This document shows, one piece after another, positions 44,892-53,515 of a stretch of 64,000 nt of DNA. The notes beneath the pieces were generated by a model. That model saw only the letters and a list, made by a program, of their open reading frames with translations. It was not told where the DNA came from and made no database searches. The stretch is from contig NZ_FRBY01000004.1 of the NCBI RefSeq assembly GCF_900142735.1, positions 580,059-644,058 of the forward strand, read 5' to 3'. How positions within the stretch are numbered: the first letter of the stretch is position 1; the number at the start of each line of letters is the position of its first letter. Both the position numbers and the translations under genes were made by a program. The DNA comes from Flavobacterium saccharophilum (GTDB lineage: Bacteria > Bacteroidota > Bacteroidia > Flavobacteriales > Flavobacteriaceae).

Positions 44892-45842
44892 TTGAACGAA
44901 AGAATTATCGAGCTAATAGACATCGCTCCAAAAGACTTTTGGGGCGCTCAAGACTCTCATCTTGAAATAATTAAAAAGTATTACCCAAAGCTTAAAATAG
45001 TAGCGAGAGGGACAACTTTAAAAGCATTTGGCGAAAAAGAAGTTTTAGATGAATTCGAAAAAAGATTTCAAAGGTTAATGCTCCATTTTACCCGATACAA
45101 CAACATTGATGATAATGTAATTGAACGCGTAATTATGAGTGATGGTCAGGATGAAAAAAAATCATACGATCATGACAAAATATTAGTTCATGGTGTTGGA
45201 GGTAAAATAATTAAGGCCATGACGCCTAACCAGCAGTTATTGGTAGATACTATCAAAAAAAATGATATGGTATTTGCTGTTGGTCCTGCCGGAACCGGTA
45301 AAACTTATACCGGTGTAGCAATGGCGGTTAAAGCGCTTAAAGATAAAGAAGTAAAAAGGATCATACTTACCCGACCAGCGGTTGAAGCAGGAGAAAATCT
45401 TGGTTTTTTACCCGGCGATATGAAAGAAAAACTGGATCCGTACATGCAACCTCTTTATGATGCTTTGCGCGACATGCTTCCGAACGAAAAACTCGAAGAT
45501 TACATTTTAAAAGGAATTATTCAGATTGCGCCACTAGCATTTATGCGTGGACGTACGCTTGACAATGCCTTTGTAATTCTCGATGAAGCTCAGAATACAA
45601 CGCACTCACAAATGAAAATGTTTTTGACCCGTATGGGAAAAAACGCCAAATTTATGATTACGGGAGATCCCGGACAGGTCGATTTACCACGCAGAACTAT
45701 TTCGGGTCTGAAAGAAGCTATTTTGGTTCTGAAAGATGTTGACGGAATCGGAATTATTTATCTGGATGATAAAGATATCGTGCGTCACAGATTGGTGAAA
45801 AAGGTAATTGATGCTTATAAACAAATTGAAAATCACGATTAA
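44892..45842 (+). CDS. PhoH family ATPase
   Basis: The 316-residue protein has a KH-like N-terminal part (LKIVARGTTLKAFGEKEVLDEFEKRF). The PhoH ATPase domain carries Walker A FAVGPAGTGKTYTGVAMAV, LTRPAVEAGENLGFLPGD, Walker B FVILDEAQNTT and ITGDPGQVDLP. Family members are linked to RNA metabolism. The start is TTG at 44892 with NERIIEL following, as in other flavobacterial homologues. The mRNA ends at the strong terminator at 45892. Confidence 0.92.
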   Translation: MNERIIELIDIAPKDFWGAQDSHLEIIKKYYPKLKIVARGTTLKAFGEKEVLDEFEKRFQRLMLHFTRYNNIDDNVIERVIMSDGQDEKKSYDHDKILVHGVGGKIIKAMTPNQQLLVDTIKKNDMVFAVGPAGTGKTYTGVAMAVKALKDKEVKRIILTRPAVEAGENLGFLPGDMKEKLDPYMQPLYDALRDMLPNEKLEDYILKGIIQIAPLAFMRGRTLDNAFVILDEAQNTTHSQMKMFLTRMGKNAKFMITGDPGQVDLPRRTISGLKEAILVLKDVDGIGIIYLDDKDIVRHRLVKKVIDAYKQIENHD

Positions 45843-45891
45843 TTTTATAAAATGTCAAATGTAAATCGTGAAATGTGTTTTGACATTTATT

Positions 45892-45945
45892 AATATTCGT
45901 TTTCTACATCATCTTATTAGAATGTGGAAAACGAATATTTTTTTT
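45892..45945 (+). terminator. Terminator after phoH
   Basis: AATATTCGTTTTCTACAT pairs with ATGTGGAAAACGAATATT (18 pairs, one G-U) around a 12-base loop, followed by a run of T residues. Confidence 0.9.
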
Positions 45946-46026
45946 GAATTAGAAAATTAGAAAATTAGATTTTAAAATAAACATCCGAGTGATGAACCGT
46001 TTTTGCTTCAGGAAGCTCGTTCGAGA

Positions 46027-46134
46027 ATGAAAATTATGCTGTTTGATGCTGTTGAAGATTTACCTTTAGAACAAATTGAAAAGGTCGTTCAAAAAGCAAT
46101 AAATTTATACAAATCCGGAATTATAAAAGTTTAA
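46027..46134 (+). pseudogene. Short open frame, probable gene remnant
   Basis: It encodes 35 residues, MKIMLFDAVEDLPLEQIEKV and an ending VQKAINLYKSGIIKV that looks like natural helical protein. The open frame extends upstream for a further 18 codons with no start codon (DEPFLLQEARSR) until a stop near 45973. That suggests the C-terminal end of a lost gene. I do not recognise the family. It could also be a tiny functional protein. Confidence 0.35.
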
Positions 46135-46216
46135 ATTATCTAAAATTCAATATTTAACGAAATAGTTAAATAAATAATAAACTTCGCTCATTTCAGGCTT
46201 TTACGCCTTGTTATCT

Positions 46217-46247
46217 TTGCTGTTCTGAGGCTAAAGACGTAAATTTG
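46217..46247 (+). promoter_or_regulatory. Promoter TTG-N20-TAAATTTG
   Basis: TTG (46217-46219) and TAAATTTG (46240-46247) lie upstream of the HAD gene. A second -7-like box, TATCTTTG (46212-46219), overlaps the -33 element. The predicted transcription start leaves a leader of about 20 bases. Confidence 0.7.
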
Positions 46248-46273
46248 CATTATATAAATACTTGATTTTTAAT

Positions 46274-47104
46274 ATGACTAAGCTTAAAAATATAAAAGTT
46301 GTAGTAAGTGACCTTGATGGAACTTTACTCAACCCTCAACACAAAATTTCAGAGTACACCAAATCCATTTTTCAGGAACTTCACAATCAAAATTATCTTA
46401 TCGTTGTAGCTACAGGCCGCCATCATCTTGATGCCATGGCTATTATTGAAACACTTGAAGTTCCGGTTTATTTAGTGAGTTCAAACGGAGCGAGAATCCA
46501 TTCTCCTAATAAAGAAGAACTTTTTTCATTCAACTTAGATAGTGAAGTTGTGAAAAATGCTTTGAATGTTGATATTGACCCTGCTATTACAGTGGTTTTG
46601 TTCAAAGAAAATGTTTGGCAAACCAATAAAATAAATGAAAAATTAAACGCTTTTCAGGCAGAACTAAAATATCGCCCAGAATTGGTTGATTATAAAACAT
46701 TAGAAGATTTTGGTGCAATCAAAATATTCTTCTCCTGTGATGATCATGAAAAATTAGTAAAACTAAAAGATGCTATTTTGGCGAATTCTTCAGAACATTT
46801 ACATCACGCTTTTAGTTTGCCGACTTGTTTAGAATTTATGGATAAAGCTGTAGATAAAGCAGTTGCAATTGAAAGAGTTTTAGAAAAAGAAGGTTTTACA
46901 TTAGAAGAAGCAGTTTCTTTTGGAGATGGTTTCAACGATGTTCAGATGTTATCTGTATCAGGAAAAGGTTTGATTATGGGGAATGCTCCAGCTTTATTAA
47001 AAGAAACCTTGCCTAATTTAGAGGTTATTAAAACCAATGCTGAAGACGGAGTTGCCAGATATATTTCTTCAAAAATATTAGATAAGGAATTTGCAATTGG
47101 TTAA
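46274..47104 (+). CDS. HAD-superfamily sugar-phosphate-type phosphatase (Cof type)
   Basis: The 276-residue protein has motif I VVSDLDGTLL (nucleophile Asp13, acid Asp15), VATGRHH and SSNGARI. The C-terminal motifs are EKEGFTLEEAVSFGDGFNDVQML and MGNAPALLKE. The cap is the C2 type. Members act on sugar phosphates, FMN or similar small molecules; the substrate is not readable. I use ATG 46274 rather than a TTG 12 bases earlier, which fits the promoter. Confidence 0.9.
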   Translation: MTKLKNIKVVVSDLDGTLLNPQHKISEYTKSIFQELHNQNYLIVVATGRHHLDAMAIIETLEVPVYLVSSNGARIHSPNKEELFSFNLDSEVVKNALNVDIDPAITVVLFKENVWQTNKINEKLNAFQAELKYRPELVDYKTLEDFGAIKIFFSCDDHEKLVKLKDAILANSSEHLHHAFSLPTCLEFMDKAVDKAVAIERVLEKEGFTLEEAVSFGDGFNDVQMLSVSGKGLIMGNAPALLKETLPNLEVIKTNAEDGVARYISSKILDKEFAIG

Positions 47105-47222
47105 TTTTTAAATATTTACCAATTAAAAATAGTGTTGATTAAAGCTAAATTTATAATTTTATAGGAAACTTACCCTATTTTGGTAAGGAGCGCTATGAAT
47201 TAGTAATTTAACAATCAATAGT

Positions 47223-47810
47223 ATGGAAAAACTTTTACTTCAGATTCAGAAAAATTGTGTTTCTGGAATTATCCTTTTATTGCCTCTTGTTGTTTTCTTT
47301 ATGATTCTTGAGAAAGTTTGGGGGTTTTTTCAGAAATACGGAGATAAGTTTTCTCAGTTCTTGCGTTTAGATAAAGTCTTAGGGCCAATTGCAAGTGATG
47401 TTATGGGAGGTGTTTTTTTATTGGTATTAATTTATTTCAGCGGTTACTTAATGCAATTCTCTTTTCTGAAAAGATTTACAGAATGGGTTGATAATAAACT
47501 AATGGTTTTCCTGCCAGGCTATGAAAAGAATAAAAAGTTAGCAGAAGAAAAATTAGCAAAAGAAATGGGTAAACCAATTACAGATTTACCAATATTATTA
47601 AAAGCAGGCGAATATTGGCAACCTGCCCACCTAATTGAAGAAAATGCCGCTGGTAATGCTGTAGTTTTTGTACCTGTAGCACCTTCTAAAGATCAGGGGC
47701 AAATTTATATAGTAAGTGCGTCAGATATAAAAAGATTACCGGATACTACTTTAGGAAGTTTAAACGAATCTATAAAATCAATGGGAAAAGGAATACTGGA
47801 TTTTAAGTAA
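47223..47810 (+). CDS. DUF502 family membrane protein
   Basis: The 195-residue protein has two hydrophobic segments (VSGIILLLPLVVFFMILEKVW and SDVMGGVFLLVLIYFSGYLM) and a soluble C-terminal domain (KAGEYWQPAHLIEENAAGNAVVFVPVAPS). This matches DUF502, widely conserved but without assigned function. It is followed by a strong terminator, so it is probably transcribed alone. Confidence 0.87.
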   Translation: MEKLLLQIQKNCVSGIILLLPLVVFFMILEKVWGFFQKYGDKFSQFLRLDKVLGPIASDVMGGVFLLVLIYFSGYLMQFSFLKRFTEWVDNKLMVFLPGYEKNKKLAEEKLAKEMGKPITDLPILLKAGEYWQPAHLIEENAAGNAVVFVPVAPSKDQGQIYIVSASDIKRLPDTTLGSLNESIKSMGKGILDFK

Positions 47811-47833
47811 TTCTTTTTGCAATCATAATAAGT

Positions 47834-47864
47834 AATCCCTGAAATAACCTTCAGGGATTTTTTT
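47834..47864 (+). terminator. Terminator after the DUF502 gene
   Basis: AATCCCTGAA pairs perfectly with TTCAGGGATT around a 6-base loop, followed by T residues. Confidence 0.9.
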
Positions 47865-47932
47865 AATTAAACCCTAATTTGAAGTCTGGAGATCAATAAA
47901 GAAAAACAATTTTTTTAATAACTTTCAAAGTG

Positions 47933-47940
47933 TATTTTTG
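47933..47940 (+). promoter_or_regulatory. -7 promoter box TATTTTTG
   Basis: The box ends 19 bases before ATG 47960 and supports that start over an ATG at 47930, which would lie inside or before the promoter. No TTG is found at normal spacing. Confidence 0.5.
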
Positions 47941-47959
47941 TCTACTCAAAACAATTACC

Positions 47960-50308
47960 ATGACAAAAAACATTTTTATCCTTGCCTTTTTATTTCTTTC
48001 GATTACTGGTAAAAGTCAGAATTTGAAATTAGAAGAAATAATGAAAGGTGAATCTTTTATCGGAAATCAACCAACAAACGGACGCTGGTCTCTGGACGGG
48101 AAAAAGGTTTATTTTGAATGGAATCCGAAAAATGAATTAGGCGCAAGTACTTACTTCTGGCAAAAAGGAATGGGCAAGCCTGAGATTGTTTCTCCAAAAG
48201 AAGCTGCTTTTTCTCAGATGGATTTTAAAACAAAACCAGGATCAGATGTAGTTTATTATCTGGACAAAGGAAGTTTGTATTCCTATTCCATTCAGGCTAA
48301 AACTTCAAAGAAATTAATTCAGCAGTCTACCCCAATTTCTAATTTGCAGTTTGGTACTCAAACTGGAGAATTGTTTTTTGAACAAAATGATAATATCTTT
48401 AAATACAATACTAAAGAAGGGACTGTTTTACAAATAACCAACTTTAACAAAGGGATTAAAAAAGAAACAAAATCGGAAAAAGAGAACTTTTTAAACACGC
48501 AACAAAAAGAGTTATTTCAATTTATAAAAGATAAGGAAGCAAAAAAACAGTGGAATCTTGCTAAAAGCAAAGCAGTAAAATCTGATTTTGCAAAAGAGTA
48601 TTTTTATGGTAAAGACCAGTTTATTAATCTGAAAGCGAATCCGAACGGAAATTTTGCCACTTTTTTACTTGTTGAAGAGCCGGAAATAAAGAAGGAAACA
48701 ATGGAGGTTTTTATTACCGCTAACGGTTATAATCAAACTCCGGAAACAAAAGAGAAAGTTTCTACAGCCAATTTTGTTAAAACTAAATTTGGAATTTATT
48801 CTGTTGTAAAAGACTCGGTTTACTATCTAAACTTTTCGACTTTAAGTCATATTCAGGATACGCCAAAGTATTATGAATCGTATGATAATTTAAAAAACAA
48901 ACCTAAAGAAGATAAATTGATTGTTCCGCAGGCGCCGGTTTATAGTGAAGACGGTTCATTAGCTATTGTCGAAATCAGAAGTCAGGATAATAAAGACAGA
49001 TGGTTGGTAAATTTGAATTTGGATAAAGGGACTTTTGAAGAAATTGAATATCAGCATGACGAGGCTTGGATTGGCGGACCTGGAATTCCGGGATATTCTT
49101 TTGAATCAGGAACTCTTGGTTTTTTAGCAGACCAGGAAACTATTTATTTCCAATCTGAAGCTACAGGATATTCGCATTTGTACACTTATAATTTAAAAAC
49201 TAAAAAGAAAACACAACTCACAAAAGGAAATTGGGAAGTTCGTGATGTTACCTTAGCGAAAGATAAAAGAGCATTCTATTTAACGACAAACACCACACAT
49301 CCAGGAAACAGAAATTTTTATAAATTAGCTGTTGCAGATGGTGTTTTACAACCCATTTTAACGAAAGATGGCGCACACGAAGTTGTGCTTTCTCCAGATG
49401 AAAAATCGCTTTTAGTTCGATATTCCTATAAAAATATTCCTTGGGATTTTTATGTAGCTGATAATAAAAAGAACACAACTTTACAGCAAATATCTTCTTC
49501 AACTACAGAAGTTTTTAAACAATATCAATGGAGAACTCCTGAAGTAATCACATTTAAAGCGCAAGACGGAACTCCGGTTAACGCAAGAATTTATACGCCT
49601 AAAGCAGAAGTTGCCAACAAAGCAGCCGTAATTTTTGTACATGGTGCAGGATATCTTCAAAATGCTCATAATTTCTGGAGCAATTATTACAGAGAATATA
49701 TGTTTCATAATTTGTTAACTGATTTAGGTTACACTGTTTTAGACATTGATTATAGAGGAAGTGATGGTTACGGTAGGGATTTTAGAACCGGAATTTATCG
49801 TTTTATGGGCGGAAAAGATTTATCTGATCATCTTGACGGTAAGAAATTATTGGTGGAAAAATATGGTATTGATGCTAATAGAGTAGGGATTTATGGTGGT
49901 TCATACGGTGGTTTTATCACTTTAATGGGAATGTTGACAACTCCTGGTGAATTTGCTTCGGGAGCAGCTTTACGTTCTGTTACAGATTGGGCGCATTACA
50001 ACCATGGATATACAGGAAATATTTTGAATTTTCCTGAAACAGATCCTGAAGCATACAAAAAAAGTTCACCAATATACTTTGCAGATAACTTAAAAGGAAA
50101 CCTTGTAATGCTGCACGGAATGGTGGATGATAATGTCGAATATAAAGATATTGTACGTTTGTCTCAGCGTTTTATTGAATTGGAGAAAAAGAATTGGACT
50201 TTGGCTTCTTTCCCTGTAGAATCGCACGGATTTAAAGAAACCTATTCCTGGATAGATGAATACGGCAGAATTTTAAACTTATTTAATTCAACGCTTCTGA
50301 AAAAATAG
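47960..50308 (+). CDS. S9 family peptidase (prolyl oligopeptidase/DPP IV type), exported
   Basis: The 782-residue protein has a signal peptide (FILAFLFLSITGKSQ). A long N-terminal beta-propeller region follows (for example TNGRWSLDGKKVYFEW and LVRYSYKNIPWDFYV). The C-terminal alpha/beta hydrolase domain has a complete triad: Ser648 in GGSYGGF, Asp723 or Asp724 in GMVDDNVEY, and His756 in ESHGF. It probably trims peptides in the periplasm or at the surface. It has its own promoter box. Confidence 0.92.
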   Translation: MTKNIFILAFLFLSITGKSQNLKLEEIMKGESFIGNQPTNGRWSLDGKKVYFEWNPKNELGASTYFWQKGMGKPEIVSPKEAAFSQMDFKTKPGSDVVYYLDKGSLYSYSIQAKTSKKLIQQSTPISNLQFGTQTGELFFEQNDNIFKYNTKEGTVLQITNFNKGIKKETKSEKENFLNTQQKELFQFIKDKEAKKQWNLAKSKAVKSDFAKEYFYGKDQFINLKANPNGNFATFLLVEEPEIKKETMEVFITANGYNQTPETKEKVSTANFVKTKFGIYSVVKDSVYYLNFSTLSHIQDTPKYYESYDNLKNKPKEDKLIVPQAPVYSEDGSLAIVEIRSQDNKDRWLVNLNLDKGTFEEIEYQHDEAWIGGPGIPGYSFESGTLGFLADQETIYFQSEATGYSHLYTYNLKTKKKTQLTKGNWEVRDVTLAKDKRAFYLTTNTTHPGNRNFYKLAVADGVLQPILTKDGAHEVVLSPDEKSLLVRYSYKNIPWDFYVADNKKNTTLQQISSSTTEVFKQYQWRTPEVITFKAQDGTPVNARIYTPKAEVANKAAVIFVHGAGYLQNAHNFWSNYYREYMFHNLLTDLGYTVLDIDYRGSDGYGRDFRTGIYRFMGGKDLSDHLDGKKLLVEKYGIDANRVGIYGGSYGGFITLMGMLTTPGEFASGAALRSVTDWAHYNHGYTGNILNFPETDPEAYKKSSPIYFADNLKGNLVMLHGMVDDNVEYKDIVRLSQRFIELEKKNWTLASFPVESHGFKETYSWIDEYGRILNLFNSTLLKK

Positions 50309-50318
50309 ATTACAGTCT

Positions 50319-50365
50319 CAGTTTTCAGTCTCAGTATCAAAACTGAAAACTGCTACTGAAAACTG
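50319..50365. repeat. Short inverted and direct repeats of CAGTTTTCAGT
   Basis: CAGTTTTCAGT (50319-50329) is the reverse complement of ACTGAAAACTG (50342-50352), and the latter is repeated at 50355-50365. It lies just past the peptidase stop and may act as its weak terminator. Confidence 0.6.
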
Positions 50366-50374
50366 AATACTTTC

Positions 50375-50405
50375 TTGTTTGCTCTTTTAATTAGTTTTAA
50401 ATTTG
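50375..50405 (+). promoter_or_regulatory. Promoter of purC, TTG-N20-TAAATTTG
   Basis: TTG (50375-50377) and TAAATTTG (50398-50405) have 20 bases between them. The box ends 31 bases before the purC start. Confidence 0.75.
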
Positions 50406-50436
50406 CATTCGTAAAACAACAACACAACTTAGGATA

Positions 50437-51393
50437 ATGAGCAATACAATTACAACAACAAATTTTAATTTCCCGAATCAGAAATCAGTTTACCGTGGAA
50501 AAGTGAGAGAAGTTTACAATATTAATGATGAACTTTTAGTGATGGTAGCAACCGATAGACTTTCTGCTTTCGACGTAGTTTTACCAAAAGGAATTCCGTA
50601 CAAGGGGCAAATTTTAAATCAGATTGCGACACGGTTTATGGAGTTAACAGAAGATATTGTTCCAAATTGGTTGATTGCTACACCAGATCCAAACGTTGCT
50701 GTTGGACATTTATGCGAGCCATTCAAAGTAGAAATGGTAATTCGTGGTTATGTTTCAGGACATGCTGCTCGTGAGTATGCTGCAGGAAAAAGACAAATTT
50801 GTGGTGTAACTATGGCTGAAGGTTTAAAGGAGAATGATAAATTCCCGGAACCAATTATTACGCCAACTACAAAAGCAGACAATGGTTCTCATGACGAGGA
50901 TATTTCGCGTGAGGATATTTTGGCTAAAGGAATTGTTACTGAAGAAGATTATATTGTTTTAGAAAAATATACCCGAGATTTATTTCAAAGAGGAACTGAA
51001 ATTGCTGCAAGTCGTGGTTTGATTTTAGTGGATACAAAGTATGAATTCGGAAAAACAAAAGACGGAGTAATTGTTTTAATTGATGAAATCCATACTCCGG
51101 ATTCTTCTCGTTATTTTTATGCTGATGGATATCAGGAAAGACAGGAAAAAGGAGAGGAGCAAAAACAATTATCTAAAGAATTTGTGCGTCGTTGGTTGAT
51201 CGAGAATGGTTTTCAAGGTCAGGAAGGGCAACAAATTCCAGATATGACTGATGAATATATAGAATCTGTGTCAGAAAGATACATTGAATTATATGAGAAT
51301 ATTCTAGGAGAGAAATTTGTAAAAGCAGATATTGCAAATATTGATCAGCGTATTGAGAAAAATGTATTGGAATATCTTTCTACTAAAGCGTAA
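50437..51393 (+). CDS. purC: Phosphoribosylaminoimidazole-succinocarboxamide synthase
   Basis: It joins aspartate to CAIR with ATP, a step of purine synthesis. The 318-residue protein has VYRGKVREVYNI, VATDRLSAFDVVLPKGIPYKG, EMVIRGYVSGHAAREYAAG, TPTTKADNGSHDEDIS and LIDEIHTPDSSRYFYADGY. These are characteristic of the longer SAICAR synthase type. It is transcribed alone from its own promoter and ends at a bidirectional terminator. Confidence 0.96.
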   Translation: MSNTITTTNFNFPNQKSVYRGKVREVYNINDELLVMVATDRLSAFDVVLPKGIPYKGQILNQIATRFMELTEDIVPNWLIATPDPNVAVGHLCEPFKVEMVIRGYVSGHAAREYAAGKRQICGVTMAEGLKENDKFPEPIITPTTKADNGSHDEDISREDILAKGIVTEEDYIVLEKYTRDLFQRGTEIAASRGLILVDTKYEFGKTKDGVIVLIDEIHTPDSSRYFYADGYQERQEKGEEQKQLSKEFVRRWLIENGFQGQEGQQIPDMTDEYIESVSERYIELYENILGEKFVKADIANIDQRIEKNVLEYLSTKA

Positions 51394-51416
51394 ATATTTA
51401 GTTTTAAACTTATATG

Positions 51417-51457
51417 AATAGCCCCGGATTAAATTTTAATCTAGGGCTATTTTTTTT
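51417..51457. terminator. Bidirectional terminator between purC and the SRPBCC gene
   Basis: AATAGCCC and GGGCTATT close a stem with further AT pairing (GATTAA/TTAATC) inside, followed by a run of T residues. The minus-strand gene ends at 51456, so the structure is shared. Confidence 0.85.
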
Positions 51458-51995
51458 ATTGCTCCATTTTAGTTTTCAAATTCTCAAGTCCTTTTTGTAA
51501 ATCTTTGCCAATCATTTCGTCCATTTTCATCATAGGCATCATTATATTCATTGGATAGGGAAAAACGCCGTTAATTCCCCATTTTACTTTGGTTTGATTT
51601 GCTGAGACGGCTTCGGTAGACATAAAGCCAACAGCAGTATCATTCATGGGCTCCTTAAAACGTAGTGCAAAGTCAATACGTTTTCCTTCCGTTATCTTGG
51701 TTATTTCCTGTTCTCCAACACCAACATCTTTTATATCACTTTCCCATGCTGCGATAGCACCAACAGATCCGTCCGTTCCTGTGTAAGTTGATTTCATTTT
51801 CGGATCAATATTAGCCCAGACACTAAATTCATTTTGATTTTTCAAATATCTTACATAATTAAACACACTATCAGCAGGTTTATTAATAGTAATTTCTCTT
51901 TCAACAGCATAATCTTTTGGCATAAAGTAAGCTGCTATTAATACAATTGATACAATCAGTATCAGGATGAGTAAAATTTTTTTAATGATAAGCAT
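51456..51995 (-). CDS. SRPBCC-family protein with N-terminal membrane anchor
   Basis: The 179-residue protein has a single hydrophobic anchor (ILLILILIVSIVLIAAYFM). The polyketide cyclase-like START fold follows: EREITINKPADSVFNYV, FSVWANIDPKMKSTYTG, KWGINGVFPYPMNIMMPMMKMDEMIGKDLQKGLENLK. This group is common in Bacteroidota and its ligand is unknown. I start it at ATG 51995; the longer form would begin with TTG. Confidence 0.84.
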   Translation of the reverse strand: MLIIKKILLILILIVSIVLIAAYFMPKDYAVEREITINKPADSVFNYVRYLKNQNEFSVWANIDPKMKSTYTGTDGSVGAIAAWESDIKDVGVGEQEITKITEGKRIDFALRFKEPMNDTAVGFMSTEAVSANQTKVKWGINGVFPYPMNIMMPMMKMDEMIGKDLQKGLENLKTKMEQ

Positions 51996-52004
51996 AAGTT
52001 GCAA

Positions 52005-52322
52005 TTTTAAGATTGGTACTGCTTTATTTTGCTAGTTTTCAATAGTAAAGTTAAAAAAGTAAAAGGTTGGTTTTATGGTATTCTAAAATTTTTATATGAT
52101 TTTTTATTTTTTTTTGATTTAAACTGTAACAAAATGAATATTTGAGCGTCTATATATGAAACGATAATTTAACATTCAGGAGAGTTTATTAGGTTTCTAT
52201 TAAATGAATGTTAAGAATTAGTTAAAACAAGGTACTTGGTAATGCATAATACAAAAAATACGATTACATTTACATAGAAATTAAAAATCATCATTAATCA
52301 ATCAATTTAATAATCAATCAAC
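52005..52322. other. 318-base gap with a 10-bp inverted repeat
   Basis: TTAACATTCA (52169-52178) is the exact reverse complement of TGAATGTTAA (52205-52214). It lies before the ankyrin gene and may be a binding site. TACATTTA at 52265-52272 is a one-mismatch -7 box. Near the start codon ATCAATCA is repeated. No coding region is visible. Confidence 0.5.
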
Positions 52323-52706
52323 ATGAAAAAATCAGTAATTATTTTAGGAGTAGCTTTAGTAGCTTTTGCCAATGTTTCAATGGCAGCGAATCACACATCA
52401 TCAGTAGTGAATCCAAAAATTGAAGTATCACATAGTTTTTCAGCTCCATTGCATGTAGCAGTTAGTAAAGGAGATTTGGAAGTAGTGAAAAAATTTATTG
52501 CATACGGTGCAGACGTAAATGAACAATCAGAAGACATGACACCTTTAATGATTGCAGCGCGTTATAACAAAGTTGAAATTCTTAAAGTATTGCTAGAAAA
52601 CGGTGCACGTCCTGGTGATAAAAATGAGAAAAAATATACTGCTTTGAAATATGCAGAATTATCAAACGCAACAGAAGCAATCGCTATTTTAAAAGATTTG
52701 AAATAA
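52323..52706 (+). CDS. Exported ankyrin-repeat protein
   Basis: The 127-residue protein has a signal peptide (KSVIILGVALVAFANVSMA) and about two and a half ankyrin repeats from residue 43: PLHVAVSKGDLEVVKKFIAYGADVNEQ, TPLMIAARYNKVEILKVLLENGARPGDKN, then TALKYAELSNATEAIAIL. It is small for a binding partner and should be periplasmic. The partner is unknown. Confidence 0.88.
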   Translation: MKKSVIILGVALVAFANVSMAANHTSSVVNPKIEVSHSFSAPLHVAVSKGDLEVVKKFIAYGADVNEQSEDMTPLMIAARYNKVEILKVLLENGARPGDKNEKKYTALKYAELSNATEAIAILKDLK

Positions 52707-52740
52707 CAGTTTTGTTTTAATCTAGTTTGAGTTAGTATAC

Positions 52741-52773
52741 AAAACGGCCTTCCTTGAGCAGAAGGCCGTTTTT
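52741..52773. terminator. Bidirectional terminator
   Basis: AAAACGGCCTTC pairs perfectly with GAAGGCCGTTTT around an 8-base loop, with T residues after. The minus-strand DUF2238 gene ends 12 bases away. Confidence 0.9.
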
Positions 52774-52784
52774 ATTTTTATGTG

Positions 52785-53396
52785 CTAAAAAGTAGCAATT
52801 AAAATTTTCTGAATTTGCTTATCCTGAATTCGTGAAAACAGAACTAATGCTGTAATTGCTCCAATAGTTGCATAAAGCATATCAGATTGTGTATCCCATA
52901 TATACCCTTGTGTTCCAAGAAACGAATCTCCACCTTCGCCTGTTGCCAGAGAAACAAACCATTCGATAAATTCGTAAGCAGCACTGATCGCTAAACAAAT
53001 GCTGACAATAATAAAATTGAAAAAACTTTTATTATTAATGACTTCTTTTCTAATAAACAATTCTCTTATAATCATGGCCGGAACAAACCCCTGAGCAAAA
53101 TGTCCAACTTTGTCGTAATTATTTCTGCTTTGATGAAAAACTTCTTTTATATAATCGAAGAAAGGAACTTCCGCATAAGTGTAATGTCCTCCAATAAACA
53201 GAATAATACAATGAATTAAGATCAGTGTATAAGTGAAATTTGTAAATCGGAATTTTTTGAAGGTAAATAACAAAATCAAAAATCCGATAATAGCTGGAAT
53301 AACTTCAAGAAAACACGTAAATCCTTCTTTTGGATTTATAATTGAAGCTAATAAAGAAATTGCAAAAACCGAGAGTAAAAAATAGATGTATTTCAT
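52785..53396 (-). CDS. DUF2238 family membrane protein
   Basis: The 203-residue protein has about six hydrophobic segments and the DUF2238 landmarks HYTYAEVPFFDYIKE, NNYDKVGHFAQGFVPAMIIRE, AAYEFIEWFVSLATGEGGDSFLGTQGYIWDTQSDML. Aspartates and histidines in YDKVGH and WDTQSDM are strongly conserved in the family, suggesting an enzymatic or ion-handling role that is not established. Confidence 0.88.
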   Translation of the reverse strand: MKYIYFLLSVFAISLLASIINPKEGFTCFLEVIPAIIGFLILLFTFKKFRFTNFTYTLILIHCIILFIGGHYTYAEVPFFDYIKEVFHQSRNNYDKVGHFAQGFVPAMIIRELFIRKEVINNKSFFNFIIVSICLAISAAYEFIEWFVSLATGEGGDSFLGTQGYIWDTQSDMLYATIGAITALVLFSRIQDKQIQKILIATF

Positions 53397-53452
53397 AAAT
53401 TGTATTTCAGTTAGATTGAATGCAATATATTAAACTAAAATGTAACGAAATC

Positions 53453-53485
53453 AAAAAAGCACCATTAAAAATAATGATGCTTTTT
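53453..53485 (-). terminator. Terminator of the metal efflux operon
   Basis: On the minus strand AAAAAGCA and TGCTTTTT close a stem with one mismatch, then CATTA/TAATG, with a T run afterwards. It lies 30 bases past the stop of the RND pump gene. Confidence 0.75.
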
Positions 53486-53515
53486 CTTTAACCAAATTAA
53501 CTTATTTTGAAATTG

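Larger units (their letters stand above)
45843..46273 (+). other. 431-base gap with terminator, gene remnant and promoter
   Basis: It holds a 10-bp inverted repeat (AAATGTCAAA 45850-45859 with TTTGACATTT 45879-45888), the phoH terminator, a short open frame at 46027-46134 and the promoter of the HAD gene. These are listed separately. Confidence 0.6.
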
